Positions 1 to 8,596 of a DNA stretch of 21,288 nt are shown in pieces (the first letter of the stretch is position 1; the number at the start of each line of letters is the position of its first letter). The notes under the pieces are model-generated. The model saw nothing but the letters and a program-made list of their open reading frames with translations, did no database searches and was not told where the DNA came from. The stretch comes from Chara braunii. Taxonomy: Eukaryota; Streptophyta; Charophyceae; Charales; Characeae. A program made the position numbers and the translations under genes. The stretch covers positions 35,543-56,830 of the forward strand of contig BFEA01001050.1 of assembly GCA_003427395.1 (NCBI GenBank). Reading direction: 5' to 3'.

Positions 1-14
1 GAAGTTTTTTTTAA

Positions 15-50
<36 letters not shown>

Positions 51-560
51 AGAGGGCTGTACTTATTGGGTGAAGTGCCAATTCAAAAAAAAAATGCTAA
101 CCTCTGGCTACCAGACCCGCCTGGGGAACCCAGGCAAGTCATTTTGGAAGTTTTTTTTTTTTTTAGCGACCGCTGGGGCATTTCGGCGCCCACTGAATAC
201 TGCTGAAATCCACTGTCTTTTTTTTTTTTGCAGTTTGTCTGTATGTGTGTGGGGGGGGGCGGGGTTGGGGGCCAGGGGAGGGGTGCAAGTTCGGGATTTC
301 ATGACTCTCAGCAGTTGAAAACGCTTCAATCTTCATTTGCGTCTTTTTTGGGAACGGAATTCACGAATGTTTGTCCTTTTTTGGCATGCTCATGGGTGCC
401 CTTTCCCGTCTCATTGTGACCACGTCATTTCTCCTGGCCAACCCAAGAATCGTTGTCACAGATGGCTCAAGGCATACTCACACTCGAACGGCTCAATGTA
501 TCTGAATGCAATTATGACCTGAAGTGGATCCATCTGGCCGCAATCCCGTGGCCGCAATCC
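1..560. other. Non-coding, poly-T-rich stretch
   Basis: No exon or RNA gene is recognisable here. The stretch holds a T30 tract at 20-49, shorter T tracts near 150-165 and 219-229, and a G-rich run near 248-285. Open frames across it are short and driven by homopolymers. It is probably intergenic or part of a long intron upstream of the helicase exons. Confidence 0.5.
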
Positions 561-576
561 CGTCCAGATCTGGGGG

Positions 577-903
577 TCAACCCGGCCTAGATTGGGGGAG
601 GCGAAGTCCGGAAGATGGACGATGGATGAAACTAGAGGGAGACTGGGGGGAAATGAGGTAGGCTAGTCGGTGGGAAAGCTGCGGGAGTTGAGGGGAAAGT
701 AGGGGAAGGAGGCGAAGAGCTGAAGGAAACAAGGAGATGCAGCCCGGGGGGGGGGAGGAATGGAAAGGGGCACTGCCACAGCACCTTTCTCTCCTGAGGA
801 CGGGGAAGGTGAAGCATGCAGGGGCAAGGGGAAGGGGAAAGGGAGACTGCCACAACACCCTCTCTCCCAAGCAAGTGGAAGGGGAAGGGCAAGGGGAAGC
901 TTA
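577..903. repeat. Homopurine tract with degenerate tandem repeats
   Basis: The plus strand is almost entirely G and A for about 300 bases. Near 770 and 845 the same block recurs (ACTGCCACARCACC, then a CTCTC segment, then a GGGGAAGG-rich segment), giving a degenerate tandem repeat of roughly 75 bases. Such tracts can form triplex DNA, but nothing shows a function. Open frames here on both strands are composition artefacts. Confidence 0.6.
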
Positions 904-1134
904 AATCAGTCCGCCTCGGTCGTGTGCTTTTTGTGGATCGGTTTATTACTTTATACTAGTTTATAGCGAACATGACAGCACACACAACAAACACCCTGAA
1001 AAGAAAAAAAGGTGTGTGCACATTGCAGACCGAGGAAGTATATCTTATTCTTTTTTGTTTTATTTTTTATTTCCAATTTAAAAACGAATTTTGGAATTAC
1101 CCTCAGCCGAAAGTTGTTTGGTTTTCCACCCTAC

Positions 1135-1153
1135 GCGATGTAGTTTTTTTTTC

Positions 1154-1195
<42 letters not shown>

Positions 1196-1276
1196 TGCCA
1201 ATAAGGCGATGTAGTTTTTTTTTCGGATTTTTATTTTTTTAATCTTTTTTTTTTTTTTTTTTTTTGTGCCAATAAG
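1135..1276. repeat. 71-bp direct tandem duplication built on poly-T
   Basis: Two adjacent copies, 1135-1205 and 1206-1276, each begin GCGATGTAG, run through a T tract, CGGA and a longer T tract, and end TTGTGCCAATAAG. They differ only inside the T tracts. A recent local duplication is likely; slippage or an assembly error across the homopolymer is also possible. Confidence 0.8.
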
Positions 1277-1297
1277 CTTGGGGCAGGTCCTGGGCGG

Positions 1298-1335
1298 CCC
1301 GCATGGCCGGGCCTTCCGGGCGGGTCCCATGCGGG
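1298..1335. repeat. GC-rich inverted repeat
   Basis: Arms CCCGCATGG (1298-1306) and CCATGCGGG (1327-1335) are perfect 9-bp complements around a 20-base GC-rich loop. It is a sharp GC island directly after poly-T, inside AT-rich DNA. It may be part of a dispersed palindromic repeat; no gene is seen. Confidence 0.55.
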
Positions 1336-1756
1336 ATGGACCCTAGCCGTGCCGCCCGGCTGGTAGCCTAGCTCTTTACATTATTTCTAAATTGTTTTCA
1401 AGCTACAAAGTTTTTCATGCTCTTCATTTTCGGTTTCTTTTTTTTTTCTGTAGGAGTGTGTGCAGTGCACTGTCTGCTGGCCTGTGACAGGACATTCTAC
1501 ATTTTTTTCAATTTAGGTCATTTTAAAGTTCGACTTCAGCTCGCGCCGTCCACATGAAAAGATCTAGTGAGCATCTGTCCACATTGTTTATGAAAAGCCT
1601 GCATGTTCTGGGTTGTGTCAGCTGTGCTGTGGCTTATTTGCATGTCCTGAACATACAGAGAAAATTGCCTCTCGCTGTGAGGGGCCTTTGTGCACAACTC
1701 ACCGGATGTGAGAAACGGTAAGAATCTTCACATAGGAGGTAGAAAGATACATTGGC

Positions 1757-1806
1757 CATCTTCACATAGTAGGCGGCAAGATACATTCTGCCACTATGTG
1801 AAGATG
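1757..1806. repeat. Palindrome with 14-bp perfect arms
   Basis: CATCTTCACATAGT (1757-1770) and ACTATGTGAAGATG (1793-1806) are perfect inverted complements with a 22-base spacer. A third related copy, ATCTTCACATAG, lies just upstream near 1724-1735 and is followed by a similar AAGATACATT block. So this is a small direct repeat that gained an inverted copy. It may be a MITE remnant. Nothing else was recognised between 1340 and 1950. Confidence 0.7.
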
Positions 1807-1954
1807 CACTAGCCATTTTTCACACTTGGTGAGGAGTGCAGTTACCATCTTCACCAAAATAGAACTCGCGGTCATTATCGCTGTATCTAAACCGAAAGTT
1901 GCCCCAATTACAGCTGTAATGACAGTGCGTTCTACTGGGGTTAATATGGTAGGG

Positions 1955-2050
1955 CCTATCTTAGTGTCCAGGGTCTGGTTATAACAATGGATTGATGGAT
2001 GGACGGATGGACGGATGGACGGATGGACGGACCTATCTTAGTGTCCAGGG
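1955..2050. repeat. GGAY microsatellite flanked by a 19-bp direct repeat
   Basis: A (GGAT/GGAC)n tetranucleotide array occupies about 1988-2031. It is bracketed by two identical 19-mers, CCTATCTTAGTGTCCAGGG, at 1955-1973 and 2032-2050. The flanking repeat suggests the array expanded inside a duplicated segment. Confidence 0.75.
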
Positions 2051-2322
2051 AATTCTTCCAAAAGTTATCTGGTCACAACCTTGGATGGATTCAAGTCTGT
2101 GATCTTCACTTACAACATCATTATCTACTGCAAGTCGTGACCTGTCCTTATGCTTATCTGCTGCAAGTTTGACGTGCCTTTTGTGAACTTCGAGGTTGAT
2201 GATGGATTAGAGTTTGTATCTGTTGTTGCTCAGAGTTGCTCGTAGAAGTTATAAACCTGTTTTATTTTTCCTTCCAAGTGCGGATGGGTTCGGGCGCATT
2301 AGCCGTGGTATGACCGTGCCAT

Positions 2323-2424
2323 AAAAAACTTGGACCATTTCTCGATTTATGCATGCCATCCTTGTGCAGGGCCCATGCTAACCTTCTCTGTATTGTTCCA
2401 ACTTCAACGGATGTCCCGAAAGAC
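2323..2424 (-). pseudogene. U6 snRNA copy, near full length
   Basis: Read on the minus strand from 2424 to 2323 this is an almost complete U6 spliceosomal RNA. It has the 5' stem-loop (GTCTTTCGGGAC), ATACAGAGAAGGTTAGCATG with the ACAGAGA box and AGC triad, an internal stem-loop ending ACAAGGATGG, the 3' part ATCGAGAAATGGTCCAAG, and a T6 tract. U6 normally acts in the spliceosome catalytic core. It differs from canonical U6 at several sites, and no TATA box or upstream element is seen at the spacing expected for a plant U6 promoter, so a retrocopy is more likely than an active gene. It lies antisense, upstream of the first helicase exon seen. Confidence 0.8.
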
Positions 2425-2600
2425 TGAAAGTTATAAATTTGAAGTTGATGATGAATTAAGGTGTGCGTGCCTCTTCTGAAAACGAAGGGATGATGATGGA
2501 TGTGGGTATGTTTGTGTCTTCTAAGGTGACTGATTTCCTGAGGTGCTTGGGCTGTTCTTGTAAACAACGTTGCCTTTTTTATTCTCTTTTCGTGCTGCAG

Positions 2601-2726
2601 GTGAGGTTGCAGCAAAACTACAGGTCGACAGGATGTATTGTTCAGGCTGCTAGTTGTCTGATTCATAACAATGTCCAGCGGTGCTGTTCAAAGGAGGTGT
2701 TTACGGAAAATGAACTTGGGCAGAAA
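2601..2726 (+). CDS. SRS2: SRS2-like UvrD-family DNA helicase, internal exon 1 of 3 seen (motif IV)
   Basis: This exon encodes 42 residues in phase 0. It contains LQQNYRSTG, matching helicase motif IV (L-x-NYRST) of the UvrD/PcrA/SRS2 superfamily 1A, followed by the usual AAS-LI-NN-R segment and a TEN-LGQK turn. SRS2-type enzymes are 3'-5' helicases that act in the nucleus on recombination intermediates. The start is set by a pyrimidine-rich acceptor ending GTGCTGCAG at 2600; the end is the AT-AC donor at 2727. The open frame runs on upstream and downstream, but that is intronic. The Walker A, DExx and GDxxQ motif exons should lie upstream; I searched 1-2600 and found none. The SRS2 assignment rests mainly on the third exon. 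A RecQ-type helicase is excluded by the NYRS motif. Confidence 0.82.
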
Positions 2727-3365
2727 ATATCCTTCTTTGTTATTTACACGCCACTACTTGTGGCCTAGTGCAAGCGTTATGCTGCCTGTGCAATGATTAT
2801 TCCGGATTTCTGGCAAATGTTCTGGACCACAGACTTCCTGTTTGGCAAGCAACAACTGCCCAAGCCACAAACACATCATGCGGGGTGATCTCGATACGAT
2901 GGTTTAAGTGGCAATCATAGGCAATCTCTTCCTCTGGCGTTCAGATGGAGGAGAGAAAACCAATCCCAGCTCTTGCTTGTGAAATGCACTAGATTTTGTA
3001 GGAGTAAGGCTTGCTGCAGCAGAATGGAGCTTTTTTTTTTTTTTCTTTTGCGAGTACTGGGTCACTGGCAGAAACAATCAGGTAGAAAAATTGGGCCATT
3101 TGGCCCATTTACCGATTTCTGGTTGTCATCCTCAATGACCACATTCCAGTGATTCCTCTTTTTTTTTTTTTTTTTTTTCAACAACACACAAGCCCGTTCT
3201 ATTCTGAGACTTCCCTCATCCTCTCTGAAGGCAGGGAGTCGATTGGGTGGGGGAATGAATTGGGGGTATCAAAATGGGGAGAATGTTTTTAGTTGCCGTT
3301 TCAAGACTGAATTGTCACATTCCTACGTATGTTTAAGATCTCCTTAATTGTTACTTCTTAGACAC
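2727..3365 (+). other. U12-type AT-AC intron, 639 nt, phase 0
   Basis: The intron starts ATATCCTTCT, matching all eight core bases of the U12-type AT-AC donor. It ends GACAC, and CTCCTTAAT at 3340-3348 matches the core of the U12 branch site (TTCCTTRAC) about 18 bases before the AC. No conventional GT donor fits: the nearest GT (2739) would add residues that do not belong to the family. Joining 2726 to 3366 restores a continuous frame, GQK then IDVVECRND, as expected for a UvrD-family protein. An AC at 3353 also keeps frame but would add four residues. The intron holds poly-T tracts near 3031 and 3161. Confidence 0.85.
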
Positions 3366-3509
3366 ATTGATGTTGTCGAGTGCAGGAATGACGCAGCACA
3401 GTGTGCGTATGTGGTAGACCGCATTATTGTGGCAGCAAACACACAAGCGCGAGAAGAAGGCTCCACAAAACCTCCCTACGGTGCTTTTGCGATTTTGTAT
3501 CGGAGGCAG
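3366..3509 (+). CDS. SRS2: SRS2-like UvrD-family DNA helicase, internal exon 2 of 3 seen
   Basis: Forty-eight codons in phase 0 encode the segment after motif IV. They begin IDVVECRNDAAQCAYVVDRI, the position where UvrD relatives have an acidic cluster and a helix before the next motif, and end FAILYRRQ, equivalent to the conserved AILYRTN/RRQ strand of the family. The 5' boundary is the AC of the U12-type intron; the 3' boundary is CAG|GTTGGT at 3509/3510. The open frame continues past the donor only as intron. The residues between AANTQ and PPYG form a variable hydrophilic loop. No stop or frameshift is present, so the gene looks intact here. Confidence 0.84.
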
Positions 3510-3584
3510 GTTGGTTTGCAATCGTCCCTCACTTTTATTTTTCCATCCACACTCCCACACATTTAACACTGAATTCTGGCCATG

Positions 3585-3729
3585 CCCATACACCCCGTAC
3601 ACCCCGTACACCCCATACACCCCGTACACCATATACACCCCATACATCCCATACACCCCGTACACCCCATACACCCCATACACCCCGTACACCATATACA
3701 CCCCATATACACCATACACCCCATACATA
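3585..3729. repeat. 9-bp minisatellite CACCCCRTA
   Basis: About fifteen tandem 9-mers of the form CACCCCATA or CACCCCGTA, with a few variants such as CACCATATA, begin 75 bases after the exon donor. Because the unit is a multiple of three, every frame is open and gives periodic peptides (HPIHPV or YTP on plus, YGVYGVYG on minus). These are composition effects, not proteins. Confidence 0.9.
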
Positions 3730-4181
3730 CTTTGTCTACTTGCCACTTTTTCTCTTGCTCCTCATCTTTATGTTATGCAAGGAAAATGAGCAAGAGCGAA
3801 AGACAGGAAAGTTGAGGAAACCAAATTGCATCATCACATTGAAGACCAGATAGTCATGTACCAAGCGGAAAGCAGTATGCACTGAGATACAAGCCAAATA
3901 AGACCAAAGACTCATCAAAGCAATGAACTCATATGTCAATGTCAGCCCCAACTTGCCACCACCAACATTGTATCCAACGTTGCTCTTCTCATATGCCGCT
4001 CAGCGCCCAGACCACGATCTCACAGCACCTATGCTAGCCTAACACCTACGGCGATGCAACCAGGAAGCGCTGCAGCAGAAGACCATTGTACATGAAGTAG
4101 CCGCCATGCAGACCACCGCATACACGTCAGGTGTGTGTCTCTCTTCAGTCTCCACCTCAATCCCGACACCCCACAGTTAAT

Positions 4182-4622
4182 CTCTCCCTGGGGATAATTG
4201 GTAGAAAGCGCCCACTCCAAAACCTTTTCAGTTTTGGGCGCCCAAAGGTAGGCCGTTTGGTGCTACCTGCCCAATGTTTTCCATGTGGGGTACCACAGGC
4301 CCACGCCTCGCTCCAAGCGCCCTACCAGATCATATAATCTGGTGCATAATGTAGAAGAGGCTGAGGGTGGTACCGCTGAAGTATAGAATGAGGCCCACAT
4401 ACAGTATTTTGAAAAAGAAGGGCCCTACCGGTTCATGAATCCGGTGCAAAAACCGCGCCAAATTCACGAACCGGTAAAAATAGGTCAAGGGAGCTGTGGC
4501 CACTGCGCGAAGACACCTTTCACCCAGGCTGAAGACGTTTGGGCCGGTAGTACCGAACAGCTGAACTTTGGGCGCCCAAGGTTTTGGCATGGGCGCTTTC
4601 TACCAATTATCCCCTCTCCCTG
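4182..4622. mobile_element. Mutator-like MITE with 9-bp target-site duplication
   Basis: A 423-bp non-coding element, 4191-4613, has terminal inverted repeats starting GGGATAATTGGTAGAAAGCG. The first 36 bases match between ends with two mismatches, and matching resumes at GGGCGCCCAAAG after a small indel, so the inverted repeats are about 50 bases. It is flanked by a perfect 9-bp direct repeat CTCTCCCTG at 4182-4190 and 4614-4622, the size typical of Mutator-like elements. Inside lies a second inverted repeat (TACCGGTTCATGAAT at 4426-4440, one mismatch to 4462-4476). No transposase is present, so it depends on a source element elsewhere. It sits in the helicase intron. Confidence 0.9.
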
Positions 4623-5146
4623 ACCCAAGGAACCACCATCGCCCACCAGCCACCAGCGAGCCAGCCCGGCTATGGCTGCTCACGCGCTGCTGTCAGGCAG
4701 AGCCCACCTCCCAGCGCCCAGTGCAGCAGTGCTGTCGCCTGGAAGTGCATGGCCAGAATGTCTGACTGGCCGCTGGTCGCTCTCCTTTATGGAAAGTGAG
4801 ACCGTGAGCTGGGGCCCAATAGCTTCTGGTCGGGCCTCTGATGCTGCGCCCCGGTCCCTGAGTCAGATTCAGGTGTGGGCCCTATTGTAACTGTGCGACG
4901 TGGCCTGAGGGCGGGAGATCTGAGTGGGAAGTCCTCGATTTCTGAATGGGATATCTTTGCTTTGGCCCAATTTCTTACTTGTATGTTGTGTCTAACTTGT
5001 GCTCGGCTGGTTGTATTCAATGTATTGTCATCTCCCCCTTTTTTTGGTAATTGTTGTGTGCGCCGACCACTCTGTTCATTTCTCTTTTCGTTTTTATTTG
5101 TTTTATGAACTTTTATCTCTTTCCTTTTTTGAAGTTTTTTCGTTCC

Positions 5147-5222
5147 TTTTTTTTTTTTTTGAACCATTTCTCTATTTATGTGTTCTGTATCGTTCCAATT
5201 TTAACGGTTGTCCCTCAGGGCG
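5147..5222 (-). pseudogene. Internally deleted U6 retropseudogene with poly(A) tail
   Basis: On the minus strand from 5222: a 5' stem-like segment, CCGTTAAAATTGGAACGATA and ACAGA, all U6. The sequence then jumps straight to ACATAAATAGAGAAATGGTTC, the U6 3' part. The rest of the ACAGAGA box, the AGC triad and the internal stem-loop are missing. Immediately 3' is an A14 run (5160-5147, T on plus), the mark of LINE-type retroposition. It cannot make a working U6. Confidence 0.82.
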
Positions 5223-5856
5223 TTCGTTTTTTTGTTGTTATTTGAACTTTTTTGTTTTTTTTCAATTTTTTGTCGTTGTTATTTGAAATTATTTCCGGAG
5301 AAGTACCAATTCTCACAGCCGTTTTTGCATATCCCTGAAACTGATTATCTTTTCCTGTCAGTGATCTTATGAGTGCTTACTTTGAATTCAAATTTAAAAT
5401 CATTCAATCTATTATAGGCTCGCGTGTATTACGTGTAATGAAGTAATAGTAATGTGTCCACGAACGGAAGAGAAGGGGGCACAAACAGGAAACAAGGAAG
5501 TACCAATAGAATGGGGGAAAGACGTCCAAAAAAGTTCAGATAGATTTATAGTACTTTTTATACAAACCAAGGGCAATGAGATGAGTTTACCCTCTACGGT
5601 GGCTGAATAGGTAAGCTTACCAATCTGCTATTTTCTGAGCTTTGGATGAAGACGTGATACATGTCAATCGTTGGCCCTTCTAGATGGTCCTTCATCGATG
5701 CTGGAGAGAGTGTTAAACATCTTTTTGTTGTCATCATGCAGTGTGCGTTTTGTGGGTTTGCTTGCAGAGTGACATGACTGGCTGGCAGGCTGGGCATATG
5801 GGCAACATCGGGCAGTGCACTTACTTTGCTTGCTTACAACATTGAATTGAAGACAG

Positions 5857-5940
5857 GTGACTGGAAAGCTGTTTCAAATCGAATTTCGCAAGCGTGGAAT
5901 TCCTTTCAATGTTCATGGTGTTGCATTCTACCGCCGAAAG
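5857..5940 (+). CDS. SRS2: SRS2-like UvrD-family DNA helicase, internal exon 3 of 3 seen
   Basis: Twenty-eight codons in phase 0 sit between acceptor GACAG (5856) and donor AAG|GTATTG (5941). The peptide starts [10 protein letters not shown] and ends [15 protein letters not shown]. That is the strand-helix segment after AILYRRQ in UvrD-family enzymes (…R..E..L....IPF.v.G...F), with the [12 protein letters not shown] wording I associate with plant SRS2 homologues. It joins the previous exon without a frame break and continues the domain in the right order, which supports all three exons together. It is too short to show as a long open frame. The next expected exon, beginning near VVK, was not found between 5941 and 14756. 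The gene may continue beyond the true contig end, or the repeat-rich block may be a large intron. Confidence 0.86.
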
Positions 5941-5991
5941 GTATTGCATACTCTTGCCTCCTGACTCTTCCAAGCCTTGACCGATGCATTT

Positions 5992-6076
5992 TTCTCTCTT
6001 GTCATCCTTGCGCAGGGGCCATGCTAATCTACTCTGTTGAGTCTGTACCGTTCCGATTTTAACAGATGTTCCCTCT
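5992..6076 (-). pseudogene. U6 snRNA copy with a 10-bp internal insertion
   Basis: Minus-strand sequence from 6076 follows U6: GGGAACATCTGTTAAAATC, GGAACGGTACAGA, then an extra CTCAACAGAG that partly duplicates the ACAGA box, then TAGATTAGCATGGCCCCTGC and GCAAGGATGACA. After that it degenerates, and neither a 3' tail nor a terminator is recognisable. The internal stem-loop is the best preserved part. The insertion between the ACAGA box and the AGC triad should abolish function. It starts about 50 bases past the exon 3 donor and is antisense to the helicase gene. Confidence 0.8.
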
Positions 6077-6214
6077 CTTTTTCTTTTTCTTGTCTTTAGT
6101 GTGTCACAACTCTCATCCATGACCCCTTCTATTGTGATACACGCCACCTCCCCCCCCGGTCCCCCCCTGCCCCCTCCCTTCATCCTCTCCCAACCTGTGG
6201 CATACTGAGTATCC

Positions 6215-6390
6215 ACACGGGCCTGCAGGGCCTGACCAGACGGAAAATAAGGGCCTTCCAGGCCCTGTGTAGTTTCAGCCTAAAAGCCTGAAAAAGAGGG
6301 CCATTTTCAGGTCCTCATAAAGTCGACCTTTACTGAAACTCAGGCGCCAGACCAGGGATCAGCACAGGCCACTTTTAGGCCTGTTTCAAG
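6215..6390. repeat. Cluster of GGCCT-type inverted repeats
   Basis: CAGGGCCTG near 6226 pairs with CAGGCCCTG near 6262, and ACAGGCC (6364-6370) pairs with GGCCTGT (6378-6384). The motif AGGCC/GGCCT recurs throughout. No coding potential is seen. Confidence 0.5.
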
Positions 6391-6470
6391 ACAACCTTTG
6401 TTTGAACTTCAGCGCCAGGGTCTGGCACATTTCGGCATTGGCAGGAGCAGCCTACCGGCCGGACCAGCAC

Positions 6471-6570
6471 TATATAGTACTGGTTCGCCCTGCAGGCTGC
6501 AGGTAGTTCACGGGGACTTCCCAGGCAGTTCACGGGGACTTCCCAGGCAGTTCACAGGCACTTCACGTGC
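6471..6570 (+). promoter_or_regulatory. Possible TATA box followed by 22-bp tandem repeats
   Basis: TATATAG at 6471-6477 lies about 30 bases before two perfect 22-bp repeats starting AGTTCACGGGGACTTCCC (6505-6526 and 6527-6548), with a partial third copy. This could be a promoter for a plus-strand transcript into the structured block, but no transcript start can be shown. A GA microsatellite follows near 6691. Confidence 0.25.
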
Positions 6571-7927
6571 GTGCAGGAGGCAGTCTTCAGGATTCGGCAG
6601 CAGCACTCTGCAGGAGCGCTGCAGTAGTAGTAGTAGCTAGCGTTAGGAGTAGTCTTCAGCGCTGGGCGGTACTAGAGCCTAGAGTAGCGTTGAGAGAGAG
6701 AGAGAGATGGCGGAGGCCAGGGGGACTTACCTGTGGCGCCATAGCTCCAGCTTTGTCTTCGATGTACCTTTACCAAGGCGCTGTCGGCGCGAATACCCTT
6801 ACAAGGGTATCCGCCCTGGTTTTTGCAAGCGACAGAAACTAGGTTTGGCTTAAAGTTTAAGTATACCGCGCTAGGCGCGGCTGCGTCTGCGGTTTACGTT
6901 GACTGGGTGATTGACTAGAATAGAGAGTGCGTGGGAGCGCAGGTTTAAGGCGCGTGTGATTTATCCCCTGATGTTGCTTACGAAACCGGCGCGGGCGCCG
7001 GTCTGTTTATTTTTATTTTTATCTTTAAGTTTTTATTTTTGGTTACTCTTGATTAAACTAGGATCTAGGGGATATTTTCTTTCGATGGCTACGTTTGACC
7101 AAGTCGAGCGCGTGTGCGGAGAACGATCCCGACGGCGGCATCGGCAACGACGGCGCGACTTCGTGCGGTGAGCGGGGTGTCGTAGGATGGTGCGCGGGGC
7201 CATTATGGCATGGTATAAGCAAGCCGGCGCAGGCACTGGGAGCCGCACAGCCGGTTGTTGGCCCAAAGCGCCGCGCCGCACTGCCTTGTATGGTACTCTG
7301 CGGGCGCTGGTCTCAGGCTTGGGCATAGCCCTATAGGTTACGACAGCGGAGAGTTACTATGGAGGTTCGGGGATCGAGGCCAGCGGGCGTCGGCGCGGCG
7401 GCAGCGGAGTAGCGTGGAGCGAAAGCCTGAGGGGTTGAGGGCCCCGTGGGGCTATCCCCCTCGGTTCTGCTTATGGGTGCGGCGGCGGGCCCAATCCGCG
7501 GGGCTGGCAAGGTGCCGGCGGTCCCGCGGTTCCCCAACGTTACTGGTATTTTATTTTATTTCCCTTTTGTTTATTGTTATGGGTCCCCTTGCTACCACGT
7601 CCCGTCTTGGGACGCGGGACTGCGGTAGGAGCGTGTGGGGGTGTGTTGTATTTGCGGGGTCGCTTGAAGTGCAATTACAAGCTGTTCTGGAAGCTACGCC
7701 GGAGCCGCGCCCGACGCCGTTTTGCCTGGGCGAGGTGCCGTGGGTGTGGCAGGCACCCAAGAGCATAGCTCGGTGGGTACACCCCTGAACTGCTGAAACG
7801 CAGATCAAGGCGGACCCGGTATGAATCCGGGCTGGGCACGTGCACCGAGAGGAGAAGCGGAAGGGAGTGGGGGAAAGGCCGAGGCCGCGTGGCCTTTGGG
7901 GGAGCCGCGGGGCATCGCCCCGGCCAC

Positions 7928-8043
7928 GTCCTTCGGGGCATCCGTTAAAATTGGAACGATACAGAGAAGAATAGCGTGGCCCTCGCGATGGGCCGACGCA
8001 TATAAGACCCGGAAGCGCTCGATACCGTTTTTTTTTTTTTTTT
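7928..8043 (+). ncRNA. Diverged U6-like sequence ending in T16
   Basis: The core is clear: 5' stem GTCCTTCGGGGC, then ATCCGTTAAAATTGGAACGA, TACAGAGAAGAATAGC with ACAGAGA box and AGC triad, then a rebuilt internal stem-loop GGCCC-TCGCGAT-GGGCC. The 3' third no longer resembles U6, and a T16 tract (8028-8043) stands where a Pol III terminator would be. No TATA or upstream element is seen. The catalytic motifs survive while the helix has changed sequence and kept pairing, so it may be a functional variant, part of a longer RNA, or an old pseudogene. Confidence 0.6.
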
Positions 8044-8596
8044 CTGACTTTCGTCAGTTGCTCCCGATCGGTTGGTTGGGAGAGGAGGAGGCAGAGCTGC
8101 GAGAAGCAGCGTTTACACTTCGAGTGCAGTTGAAGAAAGCGGGGCAACAGGCAATGGGAGCAATGGGCGGCGACAGGGATGAATCCGGGCGCGTTTCGGC
8201 GTCGGATCCATTCGAGGAAGGGACTTGGAAACAGTGAGGCGGGGTAGTAGAAACGGCGGAGTGGAACCGGGCACTGGAGAGGGGCGGCGGAAGCCAGGCA
8301 CAGACAGGGAGCGAGCGACCGGGAGACGGAGCAGCGGATGCCATAAGGTGGGGGGTGAACCCGGACCTGAAAGCGGGCCAGGTGCATACAAGGGAGGCAG
8401 CGGGAGAGCGCAGCAAGAGAGAGGGGCCAGGGAGTTGAGAGCGGCTGACTGCGCTGTGTGGGGGAGCCGGGCGCAGCAACGAGAGCTAGAGGAAAGCAGG
8501 GAAAGGGGTGAACGAATCTAGACGGGGGGGGGGCATGAGGTGCATTCGGAGACAGAGCCGGAGATGGCGATGGTAGGTAGGAGCGAAAACGTGTGC

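Larger units (their letters stand above)
3510..5856 (+). other. Long intron of the helicase gene (2,347 nt)
   Basis: It runs from donor GTTGGT at 3510 to the acceptor AAGACAG at 5856, both ends supported by exons that stay in phase. Besides the minisatellite, MITE and U6 pseudogene listed separately, I see nothing gene-like in 3730-4181, 4623-5146 or 5223-5856. The 5000-5290 part is strongly T-rich. Confidence 0.75.

Noticed and set aside
3351-3853. Repetitive-peptide ORFs over the minisatellite
   Set aside because: Open only because the 9-bp unit has no stop codon in most frames.
6729-6745. ACTTACCTG at 6725 as the 5' end of a U1 snRNA gene
   Set aside because: The downstream sequence shows no U1 stem-loops or Sm site, and the same motif recurs as minus-strand splice donors.
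7551-8387. 278-codon minus-strand open frame (and its duplicate 15358-16194)
   Set aside because: It crosses the U6-like sequence antisense and the poly-T tract as a lysine run, has biased composition from GC-rich DNA, and shows no domain.
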